Source: Knoellia koreensis (GTDB lineage Bacteria > Actinomycetota > Actinomycetes > Actinomycetales > Dermatophilaceae). From it: DNA of 64,000 nt. The stretch covers positions 1,046,976 through 1,110,975 of the forward strand of contig NZ_JABEPQ010000001.1 of assembly GCF_013041615.1 (NCBI RefSeq), given 5' to 3'. Below are positions 43,132 through 49,854 of this stretch, one piece after another. The notes under the pieces are model-generated. The model did not search any database, had not been told where the DNA came from, and saw only the letters and a list, made by a program, of their open reading frames with translations. The first letter of the stretch is position 1, and every line of letters begins with the position of its first letter. A program made the translations under genes and the position numbers.

Positions 43132-43173
43132 CGTGTGGGTGAGCGTGCGCCAGGGCGCACGCTCACCCACACG
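43132..43173. terminator. Strong bidirectional hairpin after lexA
   Basis: Perfect 19-base arms (43132-43150 and 43155-43173) around a 4-base loop CAGG lie between lexA and the convergent DUF4259 gene. There is no T-run, as is common in high-GC actinobacterial terminators. Confidence 0.85.
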
Positions 43174-43193
43174 ACTGCGTGGAGGCCGGGCGG

Positions 43194-43610
43194 CTACTCG
43201 GCGCTGAGCGCGTCGAGGTAGTGCGTGAGCTTGGCCTCGTACTTGCGGGCGCCGTCGGACTCGGACCACAGCTCCCACAGCTCGTTGTCGTCCGAGCGCA
43301 GCGCGCGGCGCAGCGTCCGCGTGGCGAGCTCCTCCAGGTCCTCGTCGACCTCGACGGGCTCGTCGTCGGTCCACCGCGGGACGTTGCGCTCCCCCACCGC
43401 GCACTCCGGGTCGTCGCACACGGCCACGAGGACGGCGGCTGCGACCGCCTCCGACATCGCCGGTGCCTCGATGTACTCGCTCGACTCGACCACCTGGGTC
43501 ATGGTGCTGGCGAGCCGTGCGTGCCGGGCTCCGTCGTCGAGCTCCTCGAGTGAGTCGAGGAAGTCCAGGGCGTCGTCGTTCGAGAACGGCCCTGCGCCTG
43601 TCGCACCCAT
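43194..43610 (-). CDS. DUF4259 domain protein
   Basis: A 138-residue soluble protein. It opens with MGATGAGPFSNDDALDFLDS, the usual beginning of DUF4259 proteins (G-x-G-x-F-x-N-D-x-A-x-D-F). The rest is helical and acidic (VDEDLEELATRTLRRAL, LWSESDGARKYEAKL). ATG 43610 has GGAGGCAGGA directly before it, which rules out the longer reading. No biochemical function is known for the family. Confidence 0.8.
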   Translation of the reverse strand: MGATGAGPFSNDDALDFLDSLEELDDGARHARLASTMTQVVESSEYIEAPAMSEAVAAAVLVAVCDDPECAVGERNVPRWTDDEPVEVDEDLEELATRTLRRALRSDDNELWELWSESDGARKYEAKLTHYLDALSAE

Positions 43611-43681
43611 TCCTGCCTCCACATCCCGCGCCGATCCCCCGGCAGTTCGAGGGTGCCAAGGACACGCACCGCGTGCCAGAC

Positions 43682-44197
43682 CTACTCGTGAGGCAATCTC
43701 TGCCACCAGGCCGTGTCGACCCAGCGCCCGAGCTTGTGGCCCACCTCGCGCAGCACCCCGACCCGCTCGAACCCGAACGCCTCGTGCAGCCGTTCGCTCG
43801 CGGTGTTCGGCAGGGCGATCACGGCAAGCTGGGTGTGCACCGAAGACTCCGCGTCGAGCCGAGCCAGCAACGCGGCATACAGGTGCCGCGCGACGCCGCG
43901 CCCGCGGGCGCCGTCGGCGACGTAGACCGACACCTCGGTCGTGCCGGCATACGCCGGCCGCTCCCGGAAGGGGCCGGACCCGGCATAACCAACGACCCGG
44001 TCACCGTCGACGGCGACCAGGAGGTGACGTCCGGGTGCGCGGTCGGCGAGCTTCGAGCCGAGGTATGCCGCACCGCGCGGCTCGGTGTCGAACGTCGCCA
44101 CCGAGGTGCGCACCTGCTCGTCGTAGATGGCGGCCATCGCGGGGAGGTCGGTCTGCGTGGCGTCGCGGATGTCGATGGCGGGCGCGTCGGTGCTCAC
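43682..44197 (-). CDS. GNAT acetyltransferase, phosphinothricin acetyltransferase-like
   Basis: A 171-residue GNAT enzyme. IRDATQTDLPAMAAIYDEQV at the N-terminus, VSVYVADGARGRGVARHLYA (acetyl-CoA loop R-G-R-G-V-A) and GFERVGVLREVGHKLGRWVD near the C-terminus are the pattern of the Pat/MddA group. That group acetylates phosphinothricin, methionine sulfoximine or related amino acids; the natural substrate here is not known. The GTG at 44197 is preceded by TAGCAT seven bases upstream, a leaderless start. It is divergent from the methyltransferase gene by 18 bases. Confidence 0.85.
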   Translation of the reverse strand: MSTDAPAIDIRDATQTDLPAMAAIYDEQVRTSVATFDTEPRGAAYLGSKLADRAPGRHLLVAVDGDRVVGYAGSGPFRERPAYAGTTEVSVYVADGARGRGVARHLYAALLARLDAESSVHTQLAVIALPNTASERLHEAFGFERVGVLREVGHKLGRWVDTAWWQRLPHE

Positions 44198-44215
44198 ATC
44201 GGGGATGCTAGGACG

Positions 44216-44869
44216 ATGAGCAGCGAACCCGGTCATGGGCACGACCACCGCGGCAGCGACTCGGCTGGGGGTCCCGGCCATGGCGACGACCGGCAGGCCC
44301 GGTGGGACGAGCGGTATGCCGCGCACGACCACGTCTGGAGCGCCGAGCCCAACGCCGAGGTCGAGAGGATCGTCGGCGACTGGCCGCCCGGTCGCGCACT
44401 CGACCTCGGGGCCGGCGAGGGCCGGCACGCGGTCTGGCTCGCCGGCAAGGGGTGGCGGGTGACTGCCGTCGACTTCTCGGCCGTCGGGTTGGCCAAGGGC
44501 GAGAAGGAGGCGGTGTCGCGCGGGCTGTCGGTCGACTGGGTGGTGGCCGACGCGCGGTCGTGGCAGCCGGCGTCGGTGTCGGCCTACGACCTGGTGCTGG
44601 TGTCGTACCTGCACCTGCCGGAGAACGTGCTGGCGCGGACGCCGGGCTGGTTGGCGCCCGGAGGCGCGTTGGTCGTGGTCGGTCACGGGCTGCGCAACCT
44701 CACCGAAGGCGTTGGGGGGCCGTCTGATCCGACGCTGCTGCACTCGGTCGAGGGACTGCGCGATGCGGCGCAGGGACTCGACATCGAGCGGTGCGAGGAG
44801 TTCCTGCGACCGACCCCTGAGGGTGACGCGATCGACGTCGTCCTCGTGGCCCGGCGGCCACGAGGTTAG
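44216..44869 (+). CDS. Class I SAM-dependent methyltransferase
   Basis: A 217-residue methyltransferase. After a His/Gly/Asp-rich N-terminal tail (about 25 residues, possibly metal-binding), the Rossmann motifs are RALDLGAGEGRHAVWLAGKG (motif I, near residue 61), VTAVDFSAVGLAKG (motif II) and YDLVLVSYLHLPE (motif IV). The pattern is closest to TehB-like small-molecule methyltransferases. The tail GHGHDHRGSDSAGG is unusual. The gene's stop is six bases from the convergent sirtuin gene. Confidence 0.83.
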   Translation: MSSEPGHGHDHRGSDSAGGPGHGDDRQARWDERYAAHDHVWSAEPNAEVERIVGDWPPGRALDLGAGEGRHAVWLAGKGWRVTAVDFSAVGLAKGEKEAVSRGLSVDWVVADARSWQPASVSAYDLVLVSYLHLPENVLARTPGWLAPGGALVVVGHGLRNLTEGVGGPSDPTLLHSVEGLRDAAQGLDIERCEEFLRPTPEGDAIDVVLVARRPRG

Positions 44870-44875
44870 GCGTGG

Positions 44876-45736
44876 TCAGGCCCCGAGGACGTCGGCGAGC
44901 TCGGTGAGGGTGGTGCCGAGCGAGGCGTCGAGCTGGAGCGTGGCTTCGGCGTCACCGCGGGTGGGTCCGCGGGTGATGATGACGACCGGTATGCCGCGTG
45001 CGTGCGCCCTGCGCACGAACCGGTAGCCGCTCATGACCTTGAGGCTGGAGCCGAGGACGAGGAGTGCGCTGGCCTGCTCGGTCTGCTGAAAACAGTTCTC
45101 CACCAACGGTTTTGGCACGGACTCACCGAAGAACACGACCTCGGGCTTGAGGGTGTCGCGGTTGCAGACGAGGCACAGGGGGACGCGGAAGGACTCGACC
45201 TCGAGGGCGTTGAGGGCGATGTCACCGTCGGGGCGGATCTCGTCGGAGGTGACGGTGAAGTCGGGGTTGGCGTCGCGCATGCGGTCGTCGAGGTCCCACC
45301 GGCTGGTGCGGTCGCCGCAGGTCAGGCAGACGACCTTGGCGAGCGAGCCGTGGAGCTCGGTGACGTTGGTCGTGCCTGACGCCTGGTGGAGGCCGTCGAC
45401 GTTCTGCGTGATGACGCTGCCGACGAGGCCGGCCCGCTGGAGCCGGGTGACGGCCCGGTGGCCGGCGTTGGGCCCGGCGAGGTTGAACCGCTGCCACCCG
45501 ACGTAGCTGCGCGCCCAGTAGCGCTGCCGCGCCTCGCTCGAGCCGGTGAACTCGGAGTACTGCATGGGGGTGACGCGACGTTCACCGTCGGGGCCGCGGT
45601 AGTCGGGGATGCCGGACTCGGTGGAGATGCCGGCACCGCTGAGGACGAGAACGTTGCCCGCCGCGAGCACGTCGGCGACCGCGTCGACGGCACGGACGGA
45701 CGCCGACGCGGCATACCGGTTGTCGACAGCCACCAC
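44876..45736 (-). CDS. NAD-dependent protein deacetylase, sirtuin
   Basis: A 286-residue Sir2-family enzyme that removes acyl groups from lysine using NAD. Motifs: LSGAGISTESGIPDYRGPDG (about 33-52), TQNVDGLHQASG, the catalytic His in TELHGSL, and a zinc site of CLTC and CLVC pairs. The segment between the cysteine pairs (ANPDFTVTSDEIRPDGDIAL) is typical of the actinobacterial class. TACCCT six bases before the first GTG marks a leaderless start at 45736. A copy of the GTATGCCGCG motif lies within the first codons. Confidence 0.92.
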   Translation of the reverse strand: MVAVDNRYAASASVRAVDAVADVLAAGNVLVLSGAGISTESGIPDYRGPDGERRVTPMQYSEFTGSSEARQRYWARSYVGWQRFNLAGPNAGHRAVTRLQRAGLVGSVITQNVDGLHQASGTTNVTELHGSLAKVVCLTCGDRTSRWDLDDRMRDANPDFTVTSDEIRPDGDIALNALEVESFRVPLCLVCNRDTLKPEVVFFGESVPKPLVENCFQQTEQASALLVLGSSLKVMSGYRFVRRAHARGIPVVIITRGPTRGDAEATLQLDASLGTTLTELADVLGA

Positions 45737-45756
45737 GGCTCAAGGGTACGTGGCGG

Positions 45757-47001
45757 TCAGCGGCGACCCAGCAGGTACCGCTTGGCGGAGTCCTCGAGGA
45801 TGCGGTCGGCGACTGCCGCGTCGGCCACGTCCGGGTGGGGCGGGGCGAGCGGTGCGTCGATGGTGACCAGCTCGGGGACGTGGGCGCGGATGGCGGCATC
45901 GGCGACGAGGTAGCCGTGGCGTTCGAGGACGTGCTGCTCACCCGTGGTGAACGAGTCGAGGTCGGTGCGGATCGCGTTGATGCGCTCGGTGGTCTCGCGG
46001 GGGTAGTGACCCTCGACGAGCGCATCGAGTGCCCAGGTCGTGCCCGTGAGACGGCCCTGGGCGTAACCGGCGTGGAGCCAGCGGGACCGCACCGACTGGC
46101 CGCCACCGGTCGCGATGCCGAGGATGCGCAACAGACGACCGACGAGCGTGCGCTCGGTACGCGCGCGGAAGACTCCACCGCCGTCGCTCGCGAGGACGGT
46201 GCGGTGCGACTTCCAGACGGGCTCGAGCGCGAGGTTGTCGTAGATGCCGCCGTCGGTGAGCCGGATCGTGCGCAGGATCTGGTGGCGCTCCTCGTCGGAC
46301 TCGAGTCCCCGGTGGCCGCCCTTGAGGCCGATCTGGACTCCGTCGAGCACCATGGGTGCGAACCACGGTGGCAGCGCGCAGGACGCGGCCACGATGTCGG
46401 CCATGCGCAGCGAAGCCGGCGGCGCGGCATACCCCACCCGGTAGTCGCCGATGCGGCCGTGGGGCCGGTGCGCTGTGGGGTCCTCGAAGACCCAGTTGAC
46501 GCCGTAGCCGATCTCGGTCGCGCCGGTGATGACAGCCGGTCCGGCAACGCTGTTGTCCCGCAACGGTTTTCCCCACCACTCGATCGCGTCTGCGAACTCG
46601 CCGGCAAGAGCTCGGACGGCGGCGTCGCGTGAGAGCCAGTGCCACGGCTTGAGCTTCGCGAGCAGCGCGGGGGTGCGGATGTTGCGGGCGGTGAGGGTGC
46701 CGAGGGGTCTGGCGACGTGCTCGTCGAAGCCACCGACCACGCCGCCACCGTCGGGGAAGTCCAGGCGCGGGTCGGCCATGAGGTTCGCGACGATGGAACC
46801 GCCGGACACCGCGCTGATCGTGGTCAGCTGCGCCAGGATGCCGAGCTCGTTGAGCCGGCGCAGGGCGCCGAGGTGGAACAGCGCTGCGCGGTAGCCGCCA
46901 CCGGACAGGCACAGGGCGATGCCCTGGCGGCGGGTGCCGGGCTCGGCGTCGAGGCCCTCGGTCTGGGCGCCGATCGCTGTCGCGCTGTCGTCGGTCTTCA
47001 T
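45757..47001 (-). CDS. Patatin-like phospholipase
   Basis: A 414-residue patatin-family protein. The oxyanion loop is CLSGGGYRAALFHLGAL (from residue 31), the nucleophile Ser66 lies in ISAVSGGSI, and the catalytic Asp in LTDGGIYDNLALEP, giving the Ser-Asp dyad of lipid acyl hydrolases. The nucleophile elbow is A-x-S-x-G rather than the classic G-x-S-x-G, as in some bacterial members. I choose ATG 47001; the longer reading runs back through a palindromic repeat and is not coding. No signal peptide is seen, so it is probably cytoplasmic or injected rather than exported by Sec. Confidence 0.87.
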   Translation of the reverse strand: MKTDDSATAIGAQTEGLDAEPGTRRQGIALCLSGGGYRAALFHLGALRRLNELGILAQLTTISAVSGGSIVANLMADPRLDFPDGGGVVGGFDEHVARPLGTLTARNIRTPALLAKLKPWHWLSRDAAVRALAGEFADAIEWWGKPLRDNSVAGPAVITGATEIGYGVNWVFEDPTAHRPHGRIGDYRVGYAAPPASLRMADIVAASCALPPWFAPMVLDGVQIGLKGGHRGLESDEERHQILRTIRLTDGGIYDNLALEPVWKSHRTVLASDGGGVFRARTERTLVGRLLRILGIATGGGQSVRSRWLHAGYAQGRLTGTTWALDALVEGHYPRETTERINAIRTDLDSFTTGEQHVLERHGYLVADAAIRAHVPELVTIDAPLAPPHPDVADAAVADRILEDSAKRYLLGRR

Positions 47002-47057
47002 CGCTGACGATGAAAGCAGAGGGCGCGGACAACCGCCCGGCGGGCGCAGGTCAGCGA

Positions 47058-47186
47058 CTTCGGGCCACTCAGGCTCGACCCGGGGCCCGGCGCCAGCCCT
47101 GTGTGGCCCGAAGTGTCGGGGCGCCACCAACCTCGGGCCACTGAGGCTCGATCCGGCTGCCCGCACCAGGCCTGCGTGGCCCGAAG
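47058..47186. repeat. Two tandem copies of a palindromic element
   Basis: Unit 1 (47058-47113) starts CTTCGGGCCAC and ends GTGGCCCGAAG; unit 2 (about 47132-47186) starts CTCGGGCCAC and ends the same way. Both contain AGGCTCGA near the left arm. Each can fold into a long hairpin, and together they lie between patatin and the next minus-strand gene. Confidence 0.75.
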
Positions 47187-47199
47187 AGCCGCGGCCGCC

Positions 47200-48129
47200 T
47201 CAGTGGGTGACGAGGCGGGCGCGGGCTTCCTTGACGACGAGCGTGGTGACCGGTTCGTCCTGGAGGTCGGCGACGGCGTCGATGTCCTGCCAGTCGCCGC
47301 CGTTGGCCCGGTACTGGGCTGTGAGCTTGGCGTCGACCGTGACCTGGGCGCCCTTGCTGGTGGCCTGGTAGGTGTGACGGATCCCGCCGTCCGGGTAGAC
47401 GCCGCCGGCATCACTGGTGGGGCCGCTGCTCTGCCCGTCGCCGTAGTGGAAGTCGTACGACTGCGCCATGATCCGGAACTCGACGTTCCACGACAGCAGC
47501 TTGACCGGCTTGCTGGTCTCCCCCGGCTCGAGACCGGCGTCGCCCGGCCAGGTGGCGCGGTAGTAGGTCGGCAGGTTGACGAGGGTCACGTTGCCCACGG
47601 GCTGGATGGACACGGTCGGCTTGGAGAACGGCAGCCGCTTGAACGCGGTCTGGATCTGAGCCAGCGTCGGCACCTGCGGGACGGGGACGCCCGGCGGCAC
47701 CTGGTCGGGGCCGCACATCTCCCGGACCAGCGTCCAGCCGCCATTGGGCTGGCCCTTGGGACGCGACTCGAGCCTCAGCAGATTTTCCTGCGACCGAGGA
47801 TCCGAGGTCGGGTAGCGGTACCGGCACGCCGTCTGTCCATACGAGCAGTTCGTTGCCTCCCCACCCGCCTTGTCCGAAATGCGGGTCGGCGCACACGCGA
47901 GCACCACGCGGTACTCGTTGGGATCCAACTTCACGGGCTCTGCCGAATCGGAACCTTTGTCATTGGCCCTCGGCGGAGGATCGGCCTTGCATGCGCCTGC
48001 ACCCGCCGCATCATCCTTGATGATTGCCGTAACGGTTCCTTGTCCGCAGGCGGCGTGCGCTGTTTCACTGACGAGGACCAACGAGCTTGCCGCCAAGGCC
48101 GCACCAAGGAAGACACGCAGAACACGCAT
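47200..48129 (-). CDS. Secreted protein with PKD-like segment, partner of DUF6318 lipoprotein (copy 2)
   Basis: A 309-residue exported protein, paralogue of the gene at 1177-2076. The signal peptide is residues 1-25 (VFLGAALAASSLVLV). Shared blocks are IQPVGNVTLVNLPTYYRATW, then GLEPGE, YGDGQSSGPT, a Y-x-A repeat and the same C-terminal RARLVTH. The cysteines differ in the N-terminal half (ACGQG, VLACAPTR, NCSYGQTACRYRY, EMCGP). ATG 48129 overlaps the lipoprotein stop codon (TGATG), so the two are translated together. The function is unknown; the repeated pairing with a DUF6318 lipoprotein suggests a surface complex. Confidence 0.78.
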   Translation of the reverse strand: MRVLRVFLGAALAASSLVLVSETAHAACGQGTVTAIIKDDAAGAGACKADPPPRANDKGSDSAEPVKLDPNEYRVVLACAPTRISDKAGGEATNCSYGQTACRYRYPTSDPRSQENLLRLESRPKGQPNGGWTLVREMCGPDQVPPGVPVPQVPTLAQIQTAFKRLPFSKPTVSIQPVGNVTLVNLPTYYRATWPGDAGLEPGETSKPVKLLSWNVEFRIMAQSYDFHYGDGQSSGPTSDAGGVYPDGGIRHTYQATSKGAQVTVDAKLTAQYRANGGDWQDIDAVADLQDEPVTTLVVKEARARLVTH

Positions 48130-48731
48130 CAGGCTGCCTCGAATCCGACAACTCGCCAGGTGGTCTTGTCCCAAGCCACCGATGTCGCCCATGTGAAGAC
48201 TCCCGGCTTCGTAGTCTCAACAACTTCGTCGGCCTCGTTGACATACCGGACCGCGAGTTCCTTGCCGGCAACGTTGACCACGACTCGGTCGGCGCCGCCT
48301 TCTCGCACAGCAACCAGGGCTACTTGGATCGGGGACCTGTCGGTGTGTTCACCGCGAGTCGCGCGCTTCTTGATCGCCCGCGGCACTGCCGTGCATTCTT
48401 CGCACGCAGGGGAAGCGAGAGACTCGAGGAGCCTGACGTCACCGGAGGCCAGCGAGTCACCTACCTGCTCCCAGTAGAACTTCGCAAAGGCTTGGGCGCC
48501 GGCTTCGGTCTTTTGGGTGGCCTCGGGCGGCAGGCTGGCGGGGTCGATCGTCGGGGCAGTCGTGGTCGACGGGCTCGTCGTCGTGGTCGTGCTACTGGTC
48601 GCTGACGACGTCGAGCTGCCCGAGGTCGTCGTGGTTGGTGGGTCGGCGCCATCGCCGTTGCAGGCCGTCAGGCCCACGACAGCCGCCACGACCGCCCCCA
48701 CCGCCAGTGGTCGCTTGGTCCACGTCCTCAT
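48129..48731 (-). CDS. DUF6318 family lipoprotein (copy 2)
   Basis: A 200-residue lipoprotein, paralogue of the gene at 2052-2645. The lipobox is GLTAC with the cysteine near residue 24. A Thr/Ser-rich linker leads to IDPASLPPEATQKTEAGAQA and then FYWEQVGDSLASGDVRLLES, followed by the CEEC pair that matches CIAC in copy 1. ATG 48731 has GAGGAGGGG upstream. The C-terminal TTWRVVGFEA corresponds to ASWRLYGM in copy 1. It is cotranslated with the secreted protein gene. Confidence 0.8.
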   Translation of the reverse strand: MRTWTKRPLAVGAVVAAVVGLTACNGDGADPPTTTTSGSSTSSATSSTTTTTSPSTTTAPTIDPASLPPEATQKTEAGAQAFAKFYWEQVGDSLASGDVRLLESLASPACEECTAVPRAIKKRATRGEHTDRSPIQVALVAVREGGADRVVVNVAGKELAVRYVNEADEVVETTKPGVFTWATSVAWDKTTWRVVGFEAA

Positions 48732-48877
48732 CAGCTGCCCCTCCTCGAGGACCGACCCTGCGGCGGTCCCGCGTTGCCACCGAATATTACGGATTGCCTG
48801 CATTTGGTCCACCCGTCATCCACAGGGCGCCCGAGGCACCCACTCACCCACCCGGCATACCGATCCATCACCCTCCG

Positions 48878-48915
48878 TTGGCGAATCGCCAATCTCGATA
48901 ACGGTCAGTTATCCT
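48878..48915 (+). promoter_or_regulatory. lysR promoter with two palindromes
   Basis: TTGGCGAATCGCCAA (48878-48892) is a perfect palindrome. GATAAC-GGTCA-GTTATC (48897-48913) is a LysR-type T-N11-A site. Its right half overlaps TATCCT (48910-48915), the probable -10, which lies six bases before the ATG. This arrangement suggests leaderless transcription with autorepression. Confidence 0.7.
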
Positions 48916-48921
48916 GAGTGC

Positions 48922-49851
48922 ATGATCGACGCAGCAGGTCTCCGCGTGATGAAGGCGATCGCCGACGAGGGCAGCTTCACCGGCGCCGCCCTGGCCCTCG
49001 GCTACTCCCAGCCCGCCATCTCCCAGATGGTGCGCCGGCTCGAGCAGCGCACGGGCACCGTGCTCGTCGAACGGGTCGGGCGCAACGTCCGCCTCACCGA
49101 GGCCGGCCAGGTCCTGGCCCGCCACGCCGTCGCCGTCCTGTCCGCGCTCGACGCCGCCGAGGAAGAGGTCGCCGCCATCGCCGGGCTGCGCGCCGGGCGG
49201 GTCCGGCTGATGGCCTTCCCGTCCAGCTCGGCCACCCTCGTGCCGCGCGCGCTGGCCCTGGTGAAGGAGCGCTTCCCCGACGTGCAGGTCACCTTCACCG
49301 AGGCCGAGCCGCCCGAGTCACTCGCCGCGCTCAAGGCCGGCGAGTGCGACCTCGCCGTCGCCTTCGCCTACGAGGGCACCGACGTCGGCCGCGGCGAGGA
49401 GGACATGGACCTCTTCGTGCAGCACAAGCTGCTCGACGACGAGGTAAGGCTCGCCCTCCCCCACGACCACCCGCTCGCCGAGCAGGACGTCGTCGACCTG
49501 TCCACCCTCTCCGACGACAACTGGATCGCCGGCTGCCCCCGCTGTCGCGGCCACCTGCTCCAGCTCTGCTCGGAGGCAGGCTTCTCCCCCAACGTCGGGT
49601 TCGAGACCGAGGACTACGTGGCCGTGCTCGGTCTCGTCGCCGAGGGGCTGGGAGTCGCGCTCATCCCCGACCTCATCCTGCGCACCGCGCATCACCACGA
49701 CGTCGTCACCCGGCCGATCAAGCCCGCGTCCCGCCGCACCATCAGCGTCGTCACCACCACGGACCTGCAGCGGGTGCCCGCGGTCCAGGCCACCATCGAC
49801 GCGCTCGTCGAGGCGGCCAAGGCCAAGCCGCGCGTCCTTGCCAGCAACTGA
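48922..49851 (+). CDS. LysR family transcriptional regulator
   Basis: A 309-residue LysR regulator. The N-terminal winged helix covers residues 1-65 (GLRVMKAIADEGSFTGAALA, SQPAISQMVRRLEQRTGTVL), and the substrate-binding domain residues 90-300 (GRVRLMAFPSSSATLVPRAL, GECDLAVAF). A segment with CPRC and C (IAGCPRCRGHLLQLCSEAGF) is specific to one actinobacterial branch and could bind metal or sense redox state. The start ATG 48922 has no ribosome-binding site; see the promoter entry. It converges on comEC with three bases between stops. The inducer and targets are unknown. Confidence 0.9.
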   Translation: MIDAAGLRVMKAIADEGSFTGAALALGYSQPAISQMVRRLEQRTGTVLVERVGRNVRLTEAGQVLARHAVAVLSALDAAEEEVAAIAGLRAGRVRLMAFPSSSATLVPRALALVKERFPDVQVTFTEAEPPESLAALKAGECDLAVAFAYEGTDVGRGEEDMDLFVQHKLLDDEVRLALPHDHPLAEQDVVDLSTLSDDNWIAGCPRCRGHLLQLCSEAGFSPNVGFETEDYVAVLGLVAEGLGVALIPDLILRTAHHHDVVTRPIKPASRRTISVVTTTDLQRVPAVQATIDALVEAAKAKPRVLASN

Positions 49852-49854
49852 CCG

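Noticed and set aside
47002-47166. N-terminal extension of the patatin gene
   Set aside because: The added sequence passes through the palindromic repeat; ATG 47001 begins at a sensible point before the catalytic region.
47058-47186. Possible short CRISPR array
   Set aside because: Only two units, each an imperfect palindrome with conserved ends, no spacer-repeat regularity and no cas genes.
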